From the NCBI RefSeq assembly GCF_014898815.1, contig NW_026515482.1, forward strand, positions 1,612,001 through 1,676,000: a DNA stretch of 64,000 nt. Reading direction: 5' to 3'. How positions within the stretch are numbered: position 1 is the stretch's first letter; every line of letters starts with the position of its first letter. The notes beneath the pieces are model-generated. The model made no database searches, was not told where the DNA came from, and saw only the letters and a list, made by a program, of their open reading frames with translations. A program made the position numbers and the translations under genes. This DNA is from Panonychus citri. Its lineage: Eukaryota; Arthropoda; Arachnida; Trombidiformes; Tetranychidae. Below, one piece after another: positions 32,601-46,867 of this stretch.

Positions 32601-35600
32601 TTGAGGGAAAAAAATTCTCATTTCCATCTATTATTATTCATGTTTGTCTCATGATTATGATGATTAAATTAATGTTTCAAACTCAGATTTGCTGTCGTGT
32701 TAATTAGTTAATTTTGTTGCTTGACAATTTTTTTTTACTTCATTTTTACAAATATCAATTAATTAACCGGGAAAGTTAAGTCAAAATGTCAACTATCGCA
32801 TAAATTAAATTAATTATTAACTGTCATTTCACATGGGTGACAATTAATTGATTAGTGAAACAAAAGTAACCACTGAGAAGGAAAAGTTAAATCAATGATT
32901 TAGTAAATTCAACTATGAATTTTGTAGATTTAATATTTTATGAGTTTAGAGAGAGAGAGAGAGAGAGAGTCGGTGTATTAAGAATTTCGAACTTATCATT
33001 ATCTAGTCTTTGCTGAAAAAGAATTGAATTTCTTGAATTAGAATCAATTGTTTATTCAATTGGGATTCCAAGTTAATCTCAAGTAATTTTCACTCATGAA
33101 CTGAGAATGAAGATAAAGATGAACTAAGATAATAACAAAGAAGAAAAAGTTGATGAAGAAGAGGAAAACTTTCGATGTTCGATTTTTGTACATTAAGAAT
33201 AACGATCAGTTCTAACAAACTCAAAGTTCATTTGGAATAAAGATTTAGATAAAAATCTAATGGAAAGACAAAAAAGACAAGAATAGGAAGAAAAACATTT
33301 TCGATAAATTCTTAAATATAAAAGCCCTAATGAGCTAATTTCCAATCGTTGAATAATTAACTCAATACACAGTACTAGCAATTGTTTTCCATTGACAGTC
33401 CAATTAGAGCTGATTAACAACCTGACAATTAACCACCAGAGAAATACAATTAAATTAAATAAAAATTTCGAGTGAAGATCTGGATTAATAAACAGTATAA
33501 AGTAATAATCGTATTATTAATTAGTGAATCTCATTTCATGATGAAAAATAGGATTATGGTTTCAGGAAACAAAATCCACTGATTTTTGATTGTTCAATAT
33601 TATTAATATTACATTAGCTCATAAATAGACTTTGTGATTGATTCAAAAGTCAAGTTCAACATTAACAATGATCAGCTCAATTCTAATGCTAATTTCAATG
33701 CTAATATTAAACTGAATTCTGATTAGCATTCAGAACTTTTCATTTGGTAATTAAATGATTTAGTGACAGATAAATTGTTATCATGATTTATTTTTGCACC
33801 AAGAATTGTATGAGTTAATCAATTTAATGGATGAAACTAACACACCCAATAGTCAACTGTTAACCATTGATTTAACTTTGAAATAATTGACAAATTATGC
33901 TAATTAAATATGAGATGATGATAATCAAGATTAAATTATAAATCAATTGAGATGCTAAAGTTTTCATTGAAAAGTCAATAAAACTGAACCATTGATTTGA
34001 TGATCAAGTTAATTTCAAGATCGAAGGCAAATTATTCCGGAAATGGGCTCATCTCCATTCCGAAGTGCTAAATATTGACCCTTTCGGAATCATTTTCACT
34101 CTTACCCTTTCAACATTTACTCACCTTATTGCAGGTCCAATCAGTTTGAGCGCTACAAAGACTGACCACTGAATAATTTTGTTCACGTCTCATCCAGATC
34201 AGTGCTAATCGTTGATTATCAATCCAAGAGATTGCGGTAAAATAATATTCTCTGTGTAGATTAACATATAAATAAATATTGTAATTTTGTTGAACAAACA
34301 AAAAGTTGGAACCAAAGTTGACCACTGGTCACTTTACCTGTCCTGTATTTCACTTGGAGGTAAGATACGTTTAGACTCAGGTAGTAAACTGGAATATGGA
34401 AGTGTTTTCAGATCAACAATCCAAATGGAAACTGTTGGATTGATCCTTCCCGCTCGAGGATATTTAATTGTAACAATTTGAGGGAAAATGTTATTCAAAT
34501 CACTAAATGATCCATACTTGGGATAGTTGATAGTGTCCACTCCAGTGTCATCGAAAGAGGCATAAGCTAACTTATCACCTGAAGGTGACCACCAAAGTGC
34601 TTTAGATGATTTCAATATCTTTTCACCATAAAGCCAATCGGGAATCCCATTGTAAACACTATCTCTACCTGAGGATGTTATTATTTTCAAATTGGAACCC
34701 ACACTTGGATAATAATAAATGTTGTTCCGATGAATGAAAACCTTATAAGGTAAGATAATCAGGAAACCAATTGAGTGGACATTTCCAACAGGGAAAAGGG
34801 ATAAATTAGTTTACAGTTAGAGTTAATTTGATTGACCAAAACTCACCAACTGATTAGCACTTGGTCCCCATTCAGCATATTGTAATTGATCACCTTCAAA
34901 ACTATCAGGAACCTCGAGGTTAATGATTTGTTCATTGCTAATATTATATATTTTATATTCACCAATATAAGAGTATTGAAAAACCTTTGAGATGAAACAA
35001 AAAAGTTCGAGAAAATTGAATTTTTCACTTCGATTAGAACTTTTTTTTGGACAAATTCGAATCGAACTTTCTTACCTTTTTTATTTTATTTACGAATAGT
35101 ACATATCGTTTATCGGGTGATATAGAATAATGGTCAACTTGCTCTCTTAACTGGACGATAAAATAGTAAAAAGAAAAATTAATTAATCAAGTTAATCAGC
35201 TTTTTCCAATTGCAATCAAAAGTTTACACTTACAAAAGTTGTATTTGGAATGAGTAAGTTGGTTGAATTGTCAACACAATCAAAAACAATGAGGTTTCCC
35301 TCGTGATTCCTATAAGCCACTTCGGTTTCTAATAATCAAATTAAACAATTAAAATAAATTATCCATGATTAAGTTGATGAATTAATCATTTGATTGTTAG
35401 CACTTACCTGAGATCCAAGATCCATCAAATTTTTTAGGCTGAAAATGAGATGATACAATATCTTCAAGAATCAATCGAGGATGTTTAACTCGATTACCAT
35501 GATCATCTAAGTTTTAATTAATGGAAACATTTAGTATTAACCTTGAAATCTATTGATCGATAAGCTTACTTGGAGTTACAATTATAATTGCGATCACAAT

Positions 35601-38600
35601 TAACGAAAAAATTGACGCAATCACAAAGAAAGCGATACAGATCCCCTTCCAATTACGTTCCTCCTCTTCAGCCGGTGGTTCCTAAATCCAAAAGTAAAAC
35701 GGACATTAGTTGACCAATAGAATTGACAAAAGTGAGATAATAATATTTAATCAATTTCCTAATGATTATGATGCCCAAACGAAAGTGACTAAATTTAATT
35801 TCCAAATCATAACTCATCGGATTATCCGTTCTCAGTTAATCTGATATCAATTTTGGGATAAAACTAATCCTAATGAGATAAGAATCTGAAAGAAAATTTC
35901 AAATGAAAATCAATCTCGTTTCAAGTTCATTTTCTAGTCTCAAAGTAATACAACTGAGAGTTGATTGAATTCAACAATAACTTCCGGTTACCAGATAATC
36001 TCAACGATCAGAATCTGATTATCAGATTTCAATCTGAACAAAATTTCACCACCAATGATTATTTCAATCTAATTCCATGAGTAACAATATTATGTTTATT
36101 CAACTTATTCCCTGGATTGATAATATATTATATCGTTGATTATCATTGATCTAACATTGAAGATTCAGCAAATGTTTATCTCATTTTATTTACAATCGTT
36201 TGTTGTTATTTTTGTCCTTCCCTCTTCATTTTGTTCATCACCTTCATGAATTACCATGAGGTAATCATGAACTGAATAATATTGAATCTAATAGGTAAAT
36301 ACAAACATGGCCATCATCGTTATCATTATTATTGTCATCTTCTTCAGTTATATTATTATACAGATGATGATGAAGGTAATAATATGAAAAGATTCATCTT
36401 TACAATGAACATCATGAGTTTTATTTTATGAGTTGATTGTATCATGTGTTATTATGCTTATATCATCATGATAATCATGAAACTAATGCTTTGAATGTAA
36501 ATAATAAAATAAACTATTCACAGACAAGAAACAATTTCATGTTTAAATTAATTTGATAATGTCCAGTGTTTATCAAATTTATTATATTACATGTTAAATT
36601 TTATTCAAGAATATTAATTTCATTTGAATCAGTTGACTCTGCCTGGTGAATGAACAATTAACATCCATGAACAATTTCAATATCATTGTTTATTTACTTT
36701 CTGTCTGAAGGAAAATGAAATTTTCTGGAAAAATTTTTCTGCCTTCCTCAGGTAAAAGTTACAATGATTGATTGAATTTCAGGATTCAGTTTCATGGAAA
36801 CAAATTGAATCAACTCAAAGTAAATCATTTTGACAAGTAAATGATATTGTTCATGATGATTTATTATATAATAATTATTATTTATTTACGATTAGCAGAC
36901 ATTTCCAGCACTTTTAATTTGTGTAATAACTGTAAACAGATATACTCTTCGTACTCAAAGGTCAAGGTTATAAAGGTTATTCTGAGGGAAAGAGCTTTAA
37001 ATTTTGACTTTATCATTGCAATTATACCAATTCGATATATTTGATTGATTAAATTGAGTTAATTAGATTCGAAGTTGAAGATTTTGTTTTAATTTCGCAT
37101 TATAATCAGAGTGAGAAAAGTTTTTGTTCACAAATTTGCACAATAAGTTGGTTGCTGTTTAATTCAATTGAGTTTGATTGAATTATCATCATTGTCTTGA
37201 TAGTTAATTGGGGATCTTGATTTTTTTTTCTTGGTAACAGTTTGATTGTTGATATTATTAATAATAAGATTGGAATTGATTGTCAGTATAATAATTGGTG
37301 GTGTCATAAGTTATTATGATAATTTATCGATTGTCTGAGTGACTGTTATTATTATTACTGGTAAATGTTTTATAATGATGATTATCTCCATCATGGTATC
37401 ATGGAATTGTTATCCAGCTGTAGCTCAGAACTCAGAATAGATTCGAAAGGAACAATTTTCTGTTCAGAACTTTTTGCTAAGTTGAGAGGGAAAATATTGA
37501 TCGACGGTGGCTTTTCATTCCCAGAATGTTAGAAGAGAGAGAGAGAGAGAGACGTTAGCAAAGAGTTGGATGTTGATGTTTTCTCAAGAGAAAATGATTG
37601 TAGCATGGAAAAGGATGATGATGATGATGATGATGAAAAGAGAGGCATTATCTTCATCTATACCAAAGGATATGTAATATAATATAAGAGTTAGAATACC
37701 AATAGACTGAAAATCTTATACATGGATACTAAGGTAAGAAGAAGTTACTTTTTTTTGCCAGTCAGAAATGATGATGAAGATAAAGATGATTATGAGAGGA
37801 TAGTTATTCCTCTGATAATGAAAGAAATGGCGGAAGAGACGGATGATGAGAGAGATAGAGTGAGAAGATGAAGATGAATGAGATGAGATGATTATCTTGG
37901 CGTTTTCTATCTCTCTGTCTCTCTGTCTCTCACTTTCTTTACAAGTTCTCATCTCGAGAGTTTCATTGAGCCATTTCAGAAAATGATCATCTCCATGATG
38001 ATGATTATTCTGATGATCTAATCTAATTTATATCTACAGGTAAAGGTAGATGATAAGAGCAGCAAAAGTTGATACCTCAACTGACCCAGAAATAGGGGTC
38101 AACACTTTATTTGCTAGAATAACAATTAATTATGTTTCCTTTACTTTTTTGATTCTAATTTTAATTATCTATTACTAAAACTTTGAGCATTTGTTATTCA
38201 AGATACTGAATCTCAGCTAATTGTCTTAACAGAAAATATTGAAATTCACCTTTAAGGTACTAATTTTTTGCTCTAATAATTAAAATTTCTATTGATCTAA
38301 TTGAATGATATCGATTCATCATCTTGTGATTCTAATTGTCCGATAATTTCTGTTTATACTTGAGTAAATACCATGACTGGAACTGTTTCATTGACCTACA
38401 AGCAATTGAATTCACATTCATCATGATTCAGTTAATCACAACAATAGAAAATGAAAGTTTACCTTTAATATCGATGATCTATCGATTGCTAGACGAAAAT
38501 AACGAAAGAAAAAAGTTCTAAACAAAAGATGAACCGAAGAAAAGTTTCCATTTGTTCAATATCGAAATCTATTGAAAATCAATTGATATGATCACTGAAA

Positions 38601-41600
38601 ATGTCGATAATGATGAAAATTTCCTTCGGATAAACAAGAAAAATGCAGAAAGTTCATTGATAATCATGTTGTGACTTGATAATTCTGGTGAATTCTGTAA
38701 TCATTAACAATATCTGAATGATAATCTCATGAATCCTTCAAGTAGTTAATTCAATATCAATGTCAACATATGAAGATAAAAACGATAAGCCAAAAATAAC
38801 AAGACTCTCATGTTGACATATCATCATCATCATCTGTTTATCATCGTGATTAATATCACATTTCATTCATTTAATTCACCATTACGATTACATGTAAAAC
38901 AAATTAGTTTGTTATCATTATGGTTCATGTCAGATTTATATTAATAAAAATATGATTACAGTTATGATAATTGGTCATAAAAAGTAGATCACCTCAAGGC
39001 AAATCCCAGCAAATCATCACAGCAGATCATCTGTTATCTTCATCATTTATATTTACTTTGATTGAGTTTATCATCATCAAGGTAATCATAAGTCACACAA
39101 ATTTCATGATAAATGTTAGTTAACAAGATTAATTAGTTTACTTGGGTTCAAATGTTGATATTATTATTATTATCTGTCAAGGATAAAAGTTACATCACTA
39201 ATTTTGGGTCTAACATGTGACTTGAATTTATTATTAGAGTTCAGGGTTATCATGTAATTATATTTATTCATGGGATTGGAGGGAAAAGATGAACCAATTA
39301 GTATTAAACTGAATAGTATTCTTGATGAATTTTAGTAAAATAAATGTAAAAAATTCAGGTTAATATCATGTTGGAATATTTAAAACTTCCAGGTAACTGA
39401 GTTTCCCATGATAGGTGAACAATTTACTAACAAACGAGCAGCAAAAAGTTAAATTAACTGGTAAATGGATTAATGAGTTGTAAGAACATGATATTGAGTA
39501 AAAATTTCTCCCTGTAGAAATCTGAAAATATTACTTCATCAATTTGATTCTAAACAATTAAGTGTAAATGATAATGATGATGAGAATGAGAATGAGAATA
39601 ATAAATGAAAATAAGAATAGCATATTAGCATAAGAGTTTATTCAAATTCTGGTTCGTCTGAAAAAGTGATGATGTTTTTCTTGGTGCACCAAAGAAACAT
39701 AAATAATTTAATCAATACCGAGATTCTGATGGTGGAAGAATTAATTTGCTTGAGATAATTAGTGACCTCAACGTGAGCAACAATAAGTTTCAAGCCCATC
39801 CTTTGACCTCAGGTCACAACCTCAGGTGTCCGCTCATTCTTCTTGTATTAAACTCCATTTTAATACTTGAAAGATCATCTTGATTAATTGTTGACTCGAA
39901 CTTGACATTATCATTATTATTTTTGCTCTTTTTCTTTTTTCTTTTCCATGACAATACATGTGAGTGCATATTAAAGTTCTGGTTCATCTGAAAAGTTGCT
40001 AATGTTTTTCCTTGGTGGAAGATGTTTAAATCTCATGAGATGATTTTACTTTAACAATTTTCCAAGTTTCATGATTCAATGTTCTGTTAATATCATTCCC
40101 AGTAAAGGATGTGTAACACTTTGAAATTGCCCACCATGGAGCCAAAGGGGAAAGAGTGAAAATGAGAGTATATGATAATATAAATGGAGATAGATAATGT
40201 TTACTGGAACCAAGTTTCAAATCATCTTGAAAACAAACAGATAAAAAAATGCTCAAATTGTTTAGGATAAAATTGGAAAGGTAAATATTCAGGAAACAGA
40301 AAAACGTTCAAAGAGCTGTGGAACATTATTCTTAATTATTCTGATAAAAATCTTATCCAATCAAAAACAATCTCTCGAGTAATATTATAATTACAATAAG
40401 AATAGAATCTAACTGTTCATCTGAATCATCATGGAAAACGGAAAACTCGCCACGAAATGATCATTATGATGAAGATTCAGTTATTATCTACTGAATATGA
40501 GGGTGTATTGTATGTGTGTGATTTGAAGATGAACTAAAAGTCATACTAACCCATTAGATTATAAGGGCGATGAAGCTTTGATAGAGATAGAAAATAAGAG
40601 AACCGAATTTTATCATGAAAAGTTATCCCCATGAACTGTATTCCAATGAATCAAAACTGTCTCATGATAGAAAGCATTAAGTTGTAGACGATTAGTATTA
40701 TATGAAACCTGCAGAGTTTTCCTATTGAGTTGAATGCTTACTGAACATTTTGGAAGATCAGAGGAGAATCATCATGCTGATGATGACCATCGTTCATGCA
40801 AATATGATAATTTCTCATGTTCTTGAAAGTTTTTCTCGTTTTTTGTAAATAAACTTTTTTCAACCTTTTGCTTTATTTGAATCTTGGGATTGAATGATTT
40901 TGGAATCAGAATTCAGAGGCTGCTAATGTTATTCCACTTAGATGTTGAATTTATTGATCTGATTTCCTTTTCTCATGCTACCCTGAAAATGAGACATCAA
41001 ATCGTGTGGTCAACCTGAATGGACCATAAAACTTGTATTCATAGTTTTTTTTCTGTTTATTTCAGGGTAACTTCCATGATCTTTATCATCTCTCAATTTC
41101 CTGAGCTTTTACTTTTCTTTCTTGAGAAATTTTTTCTTTCAGAATCATGATCCTGTTCTTGGTATTTTTTCCTTACTGAATCAGATTTTCTCCATTAACT
41201 AAACATGTTCCATGTTCCAGAATCCGAGTCTGAGAATTTAGAATATCTAAAAGTTGGAATGGAATTTTTTTTTGCTTTGGATGGAAAGTTTTCCCATCAG
41301 AACTTGACCAGAGACATGAGAATGACCTAAACTCATTCATTCAGATATTGATTGTGTTCACTGAAACAATTCTGGGTCCTCATCACCATCATGAAGGAAA
41401 ATCGTTTCCAGGGGAATTCAGAATTACTAGGATGACATTGATTCTGTCAGGATGAAATATGATCTTGGTATTATTTCACTTTTTAAACTGACATTGTATT
41501 CGTTTCAATTATATTGTCTTCATTATATTCCAGAATCACCATGAAATTTACCATGAATAACTTTTTTGTTTAAAGAAGAAATTTAATTTCAATTATTTTG

Positions 41601-43839
41601 ATAAAGTTCTGGGAATTTTGTCTTTGATTTTTTGTCATTTTCCATTTTCATCATTCACTCAACTTTTCCAGGAAAAATTTAACTTAAAATTCATGAAGTT
41701 CATGATAATCTTCATGATCAATATTCAATGGACATGCTAATGGATCTAAAAGTTAACTTAATGTTTCAAGTTCTACCTTTGGATCATCATCATCATGAAT
41801 ATAAAGTAAACAGAAAAAGTTCTGATCTGTTATATAATTTTTCGCCTTTTTTTCAATCTCAAATTCTGGTGATGGTGCTTATCCATGATAGAGATTCATG
41901 GAGTTCATATAATTTATTGATTGTTTATCGATATTCAGATAATATTATCAAATGAATATTGTTGAAATCTCTTTGTATTTGTTCAACAAAAGTTCAATCT
42001 GAGACTTTTTCTTATCACCATGTTACCGACAGGAATCAGAACAATTAATCATCAATAAAGAGGTTGAATAATTTTTCATGATAAACGATTGAATAAAGTT
42101 TCATTTATCTCCATTTGAATTGTTAAGATGGCGTTGGTGTTGTAACTACGATTTCATTTTCTTTCTTTCTCAAGTTAATCAACTTTAATTATCGGTAAAC
42201 AATCAGATTAAAAGATTGAATTTCTTGACAGGAAATAATATCCTTGATTCATTAGAAACATGAAATCATTGGATAATTTTGGAAATGTTTACTTTCAATT
42301 TATTGTCATTGATAAAAGGAAATAGTTTTACCTTTTACCTAGAAGTGAATTTCAAGTTAATTCAGTTATCATGTTAGTGTTCAGTTTCAATCTTCATGAT
42401 CATTTGTTCAATTTCAGTTGGGAAGGTCCACAAATCTGGTGAAAAAGGATCTATCATCTATGATTTTATCTCCAACTGAAGATGAATAAGAAAGAAAATG
42501 AAAAGTAAACTCAAGATGAACATTGGAAAAGTCGATTAGGAAAAAAGTTCTATCCATATACAGAATTTGAACGGAAAGAATTCTTATATTTTCTATATAC
42601 CCTGAAGGTATTCACATGGATGACGAAGATGATTACGATGAGAATCCTATTGATTGAGACGATAACCATCACGAACATGATGACTCTTGTCAAAGGATAA
42701 TAAAAAAGAGACAGAATTTGATCTTGAAGATGAGTGAAAACACCGACTTAATATTATGCTGACATGAGAAAAATAAATAATAGAAACTACCATGAGAAAG
42801 AAGATGAAAAATTTGAGCCTCGAAAATTGTCATGAACTTTTCTCTCTCTTTATCCTCATCATGTTTATCATCATAAGATCATTGATGACTTGACAATTCC
42901 CTGAGTCTCTGATTATTATCACTGATTATCTTACATCAGAACTTTTTGTTTTCTCCTTCAACTCTATCAACCACAAATCGAGGTGTTGAAAATTAACTTA
43001 GCCTTTCATTGGAGCAAAATTATCGCTTCAGAACTTTCTGAATTTATATCAACTATCATGTAAAACTTTATCAGTACATTGAACCTGAATTAATAAAATT
43101 AGTTTCAATTGTTATTGAAACATATTGACTATGGTTGACTTGCTGTTAGTATTAATAACATTTTCTTTACTCGTATCATGAGAAAGGGTGAAAAAAGTTT
43201 CATGAATAGTTAATATTAATAAGTTAATAGAGAGAAAATTTTCAAATTCTATTCATTTTGTAATCACAAATTCAGTGGATTAATTTTCTGGAGAAAATGA
43301 GGAAAAAAAATCCTCAAGGAAAAGTTCTGAGAGAAAATATTACCAGAATTCTGATAATGTGTAAGATTTTCTATTATTATCATGAGATAATCTATCGAAA
43401 AGTTCATTGGTTCTGAGTTATTATGGTTATAATTTCAAGTTTCGAGAAAGAGTAAGTTTCATGTGTTTCAGTTTTCCCCTGATTCATATAAGATTCTGTT
43501 TTTGATTCAATATTTCTCATACTGAACACGAAATTATTGCTCATTCCATGATAATTCTGGTTAAACTTATGAATATCTTATTAAATTTACCCTTGGAGGT
43601 TTTTCTTTCTCATCTTGAAAAGAAATCGAAACTGATCATTATTTCATCGGAGATTATTATTCAGACTGAACTTTACTAGTGAATAAATTAATCATATGTT
43701 CAGCATTGATCCTTCGGAAATTTTATCGACAATGAAAAGTTTTCGTTACCTCGAATGGGTCTTGTGAAGTGATCGCAACCTTTTCCTGTTTCGCTGCTTT
43801 TTTGGGTCCAGTTGATCCATTTGATCCACTGTAATTCAT
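26651..43839 (-). CDS. DPP6/DPP10-like inactive dipeptidyl peptidase (S9B family)
   Basis: Sixteen exons, 830 aa: 43839-43750, 35681-35570, 35506-35408, 35328-35234, 35150-35076, 34984-34847, 34741-34338, 34251-34125, 32178-32020, 29696-29384, 28437-28339, 28027-27952, 27773-27418, 27146-27009, 26942-26869, 26788-26651. A short cytoplasmic tail leads to RNWKGI (39-44) and one transmembrane segment (44-65), as in DPP6/DPP10. An eight-bladed beta-propeller follows (e.g. YNGIPDWLY, WWSPSGDKLAYASFDDT), then an alpha/beta hydrolase domain. The nucleophile elbow reads GWAYGG, with Ala681 in place of serine; Asp760/761 (HGTADD) and His792 (DSNH) remain. The propeller double-Glu motif that anchors substrate in DPP4 reads YGEK, so one Glu is lost. 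Catalysis is unlikely. DPP6 and DPP10 are auxiliary subunits of Kv4 potassium channels, so a similar plasma-membrane role is inferred. Confidence 0.92.
35682..43749 (-). other. First intron of the DPP-like gene (8.1 kb)
   Basis: No coding exon is seen between the cytoplasmic-tail exon and the transmembrane exon. It contains GA/GAT microsatellites (e.g. near 37538-37551 and 37615-37635), repeated AGTTCTG/CAGAACT words, and a short local duplication at about 39645-39700 and 39967-40020. Long first introns in channel-subunit genes often hold regulatory elements; none can be assigned here. Confidence 0.6.
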
Positions 43840-46222
43840 TCTGAATTAATCAATTAATCCAATAAATCACTTTTCGTGTTAATCCCAATTAGAATTAACC
43901 AAACACTGAAAACAATTATCTTAATCCAAATGTTTACAATTGGAAACAAAAAGTGTTCAGATTAACGATGAAACTTGCAAACGTTTCAACAAAACATTCA
44001 AAGTGACGATTTCGAAATTGAAACATTTGAAAGAGTTCAGTAATCGATGACAAATTAATCACGATTAAGATTGAACAATTAAGCAAACCTTTGGGAAAGT
44101 ATCAGCTCATCACATGAAAAGTTCAATTCGTCTTATAACCTTGGTATGAACCTCGAAAAAGTAAATTTTTTCCCAAGTAAAAGGCTAAGCATTTGCGTAG
44201 AAGAAAAATTTCTTTCCATGATGATAAAAAGTTCTGAGTGTTATTCTAAGAGTCTTGTTATTATTACAGGGAAACAAAAAGTTCTGACAAAATGAGAAAG
44301 TTTCTCGAACTAAGTAATGAGTGACACCTATCGTATTCCAATGTTATCAATACAATTAAAATGATTGTTGAATCAATTTACTAAAAATAATCTAATCAAT
44401 TATTCTGAATTAATCTCATAACATTCTCACTTCTTTTGTATAATAATATATTTGACTAAAAAGTTAATTATCATAAACTAGTAATAAAATGTGAACAATT
44501 AACTATCGATAGAGATGAGTAACTTAATTACTCTTTAATATTATTCTTAATATTAAAGAGTAATAAAAAGTAACAGTAAACTGATAAAAATAATAATATT
44601 TTTCTCCAAATAATTAAAGTGAAATTGGAAGATTGATTAACATTTGATTATATTCTTATTCCAATGAATGAATCAAATTATCGGAAGATGAATAAAAAGA
44701 AAAGGGTTCAGGGGACGAAAGAAGAAAATATCGACGAAAATCAAGTTTTCCGTTTTGTTCAAACGGAAAAAAGTGAAACAAAAAAGTTCCCATGAAGATG
44801 ATTGAGTAAAAAGCGAAACGAAATCATGATTTCTAATTGGAAATCATTAAAATCTATTGAATAAGTAAACGAAATCCCGAACAGAAAAAAAAGTGTTTCG
44901 ATTTAAATTATTAGTTAGTTGATTAGTTTGATTATCCAATTTTACCTGGAATCATCTTCTTTAATATATAATGATGATGATGATGATGATGATCACCGTT
45001 TTAATTTTCATTCCTTCGTTGTGTTCAATTTACCCTGAGGCGTTTTAATTTAAGTAAATGTTACTATTTATAATCATTATATTTATCATGCTCATCATCT
45101 CAGTATCAACTGTTTATTGGATAGTGAATCTGATTTTTGATTGAATCTTTTTGATCCTAAAAAATTGAGATAACGTTGAGATAATAACAGGTAAGCAAAT
45201 GGACTAATGGACTAGATTCACTTTGAACCCGATTAACGGTAAAAATTTTACCGTTATAATGATAAGGATGAGAAGGGAAGAAGAGCAAAAAAAGTTCATC
45301 AATATTTTACCACGAGTTGAGCGAGTACGTGTTTACTATTTCAATGAATTCGACGAAAAATAAAAAAAAATAAGAAGAAAAAAAAACTTTCTAAAAAGTT
45401 TTGTTTTTCTTTTAACGATTGACAAAAGTTGGAATTATTTTAATTTAGCTGATTAATTATTCATAACTCATTAGTCCGGTTTGGGATTAATTGTTAATCT
45501 AATTTAGATACTTGATTTAAAGCTGATTAACTTAGATTGAGATTTTAATTTCTCTCATCGGTTGTTAACTTTTAATAGATTGTAATTACATCGAGAGTTA
45601 GTTAATTGTTACACATAATCTAATCAATCAATGAATCGGCTAATTTTTGAAACAATTTCTTTAATCATGTAATCAAAAAATATTTACTCTCAACAACAAT
45701 CAATCAAATTCAATTATGATATAATGTTATAATCGGCTGATAATCAATTGGATTTGGTCATTGATATGAAACCCTTTTCAGGACAAAAAAAGGATGATTA
45801 AATTAGTTAATTGTTTGAATGATTATATTTGACCAAGTTTAATCCAGTTAAACTGGCCAATACAATATTATTATTAATGTACAAGATTATCATTTAAATG
45901 GGATCCTAAAGTGTTATTGTTATCGTTGACTTTGATTAAGGGAAAGATTTTAATTGATATTATGTTAATAATGATAATTATTTTAGACATGAATCGCTTC
46001 CGGCTATTTCCGGTCTGAAAAGAAATGCTTAAAGTCAATAAATTAAAGAGAAAGAGTTAAAGATAGATTAGGATTAAGAGTAAAATGAGAAAGTGGATGA
46101 AGATGATTAGGTGAAAAAAGAAAGAGATGAAAACGGAAGCTAAAGAAAGTGATTAAGGTGATAAAGAAAGAGGAGAGAGAGAGAGATGATGATGATGATA
46201 ATAATTTGATAAAGAACGAAAT

Positions 46223-46259
<37 letters not shown>

Positions 46260-46867
46260 GATGAAGATAAGGATTCTAATAACGGAGATGATGAAGGAGG
46301 TGGTTAAGATGATGATGAGAGAGAGGACGAGTTTGAGAAAGACGAAGATGAAGATGATGGAATCTCTTTCTTTCTATCCTTTTTATCATCTTCATCATCT
46401 TTCTAATCATCATCATCATCATCCTCTTCCCCTTTCTGACCCACTAAAAGGCTATGATTTTTGTGTATCTATAACACATTTATCATCATCATCATCTCAC
46501 TCACTAAACTAAATAAACTTATTTTATTTCGTTCATCATCTTCATTTTTCATCCTCATCCTCATCATCTCTCATCTTCGTCGTCATCATCATCCTCATCA
46601 TCACCACCATCACTCTCATTATACTCATCATTTGAATGAATGTAATCACCGAGTGAAGAACTTATCTTTTTTTTTCACCATCGAAAAAAAGTTTTCCTTT
46701 CATTCTCATTGGGATTAAATAATCACCGTTAACTTGACCATCACCATCATCTTGTTATCCTCATCCAATTGAGGAAAAGAAAACAACCAATTTCATTAAG
46801 TTAATTGTGAACTCCAATAATCAACTGATTAACTTTCTGTGTGAATAAAATCAAATTGGATATCAAC
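43840..46867. other. Intergenic region between divergent genes
   Basis: No supported gene. It would include the promoters of the DPP-like gene (left, minus) and of the secreted Q/G/P-rich gene (right, plus) if the latter starts at 46868. The open frames at 46258-46718 are made of GAT/CAT-rich simple sequence. Confidence 0.55.
46222..46255 (+). repeat. (GA)n microsatellite
   Basis: A run of GA dinucleotides with minor interruption, followed by GAT/GAA-rich simple sequence to about 46360. Confidence 0.9.

Noticed and set aside
46258..46718. Met/Lys-rich and His-rich open frames
   Set aside because: Encoded by GAT/ATC microsatellite sequence.
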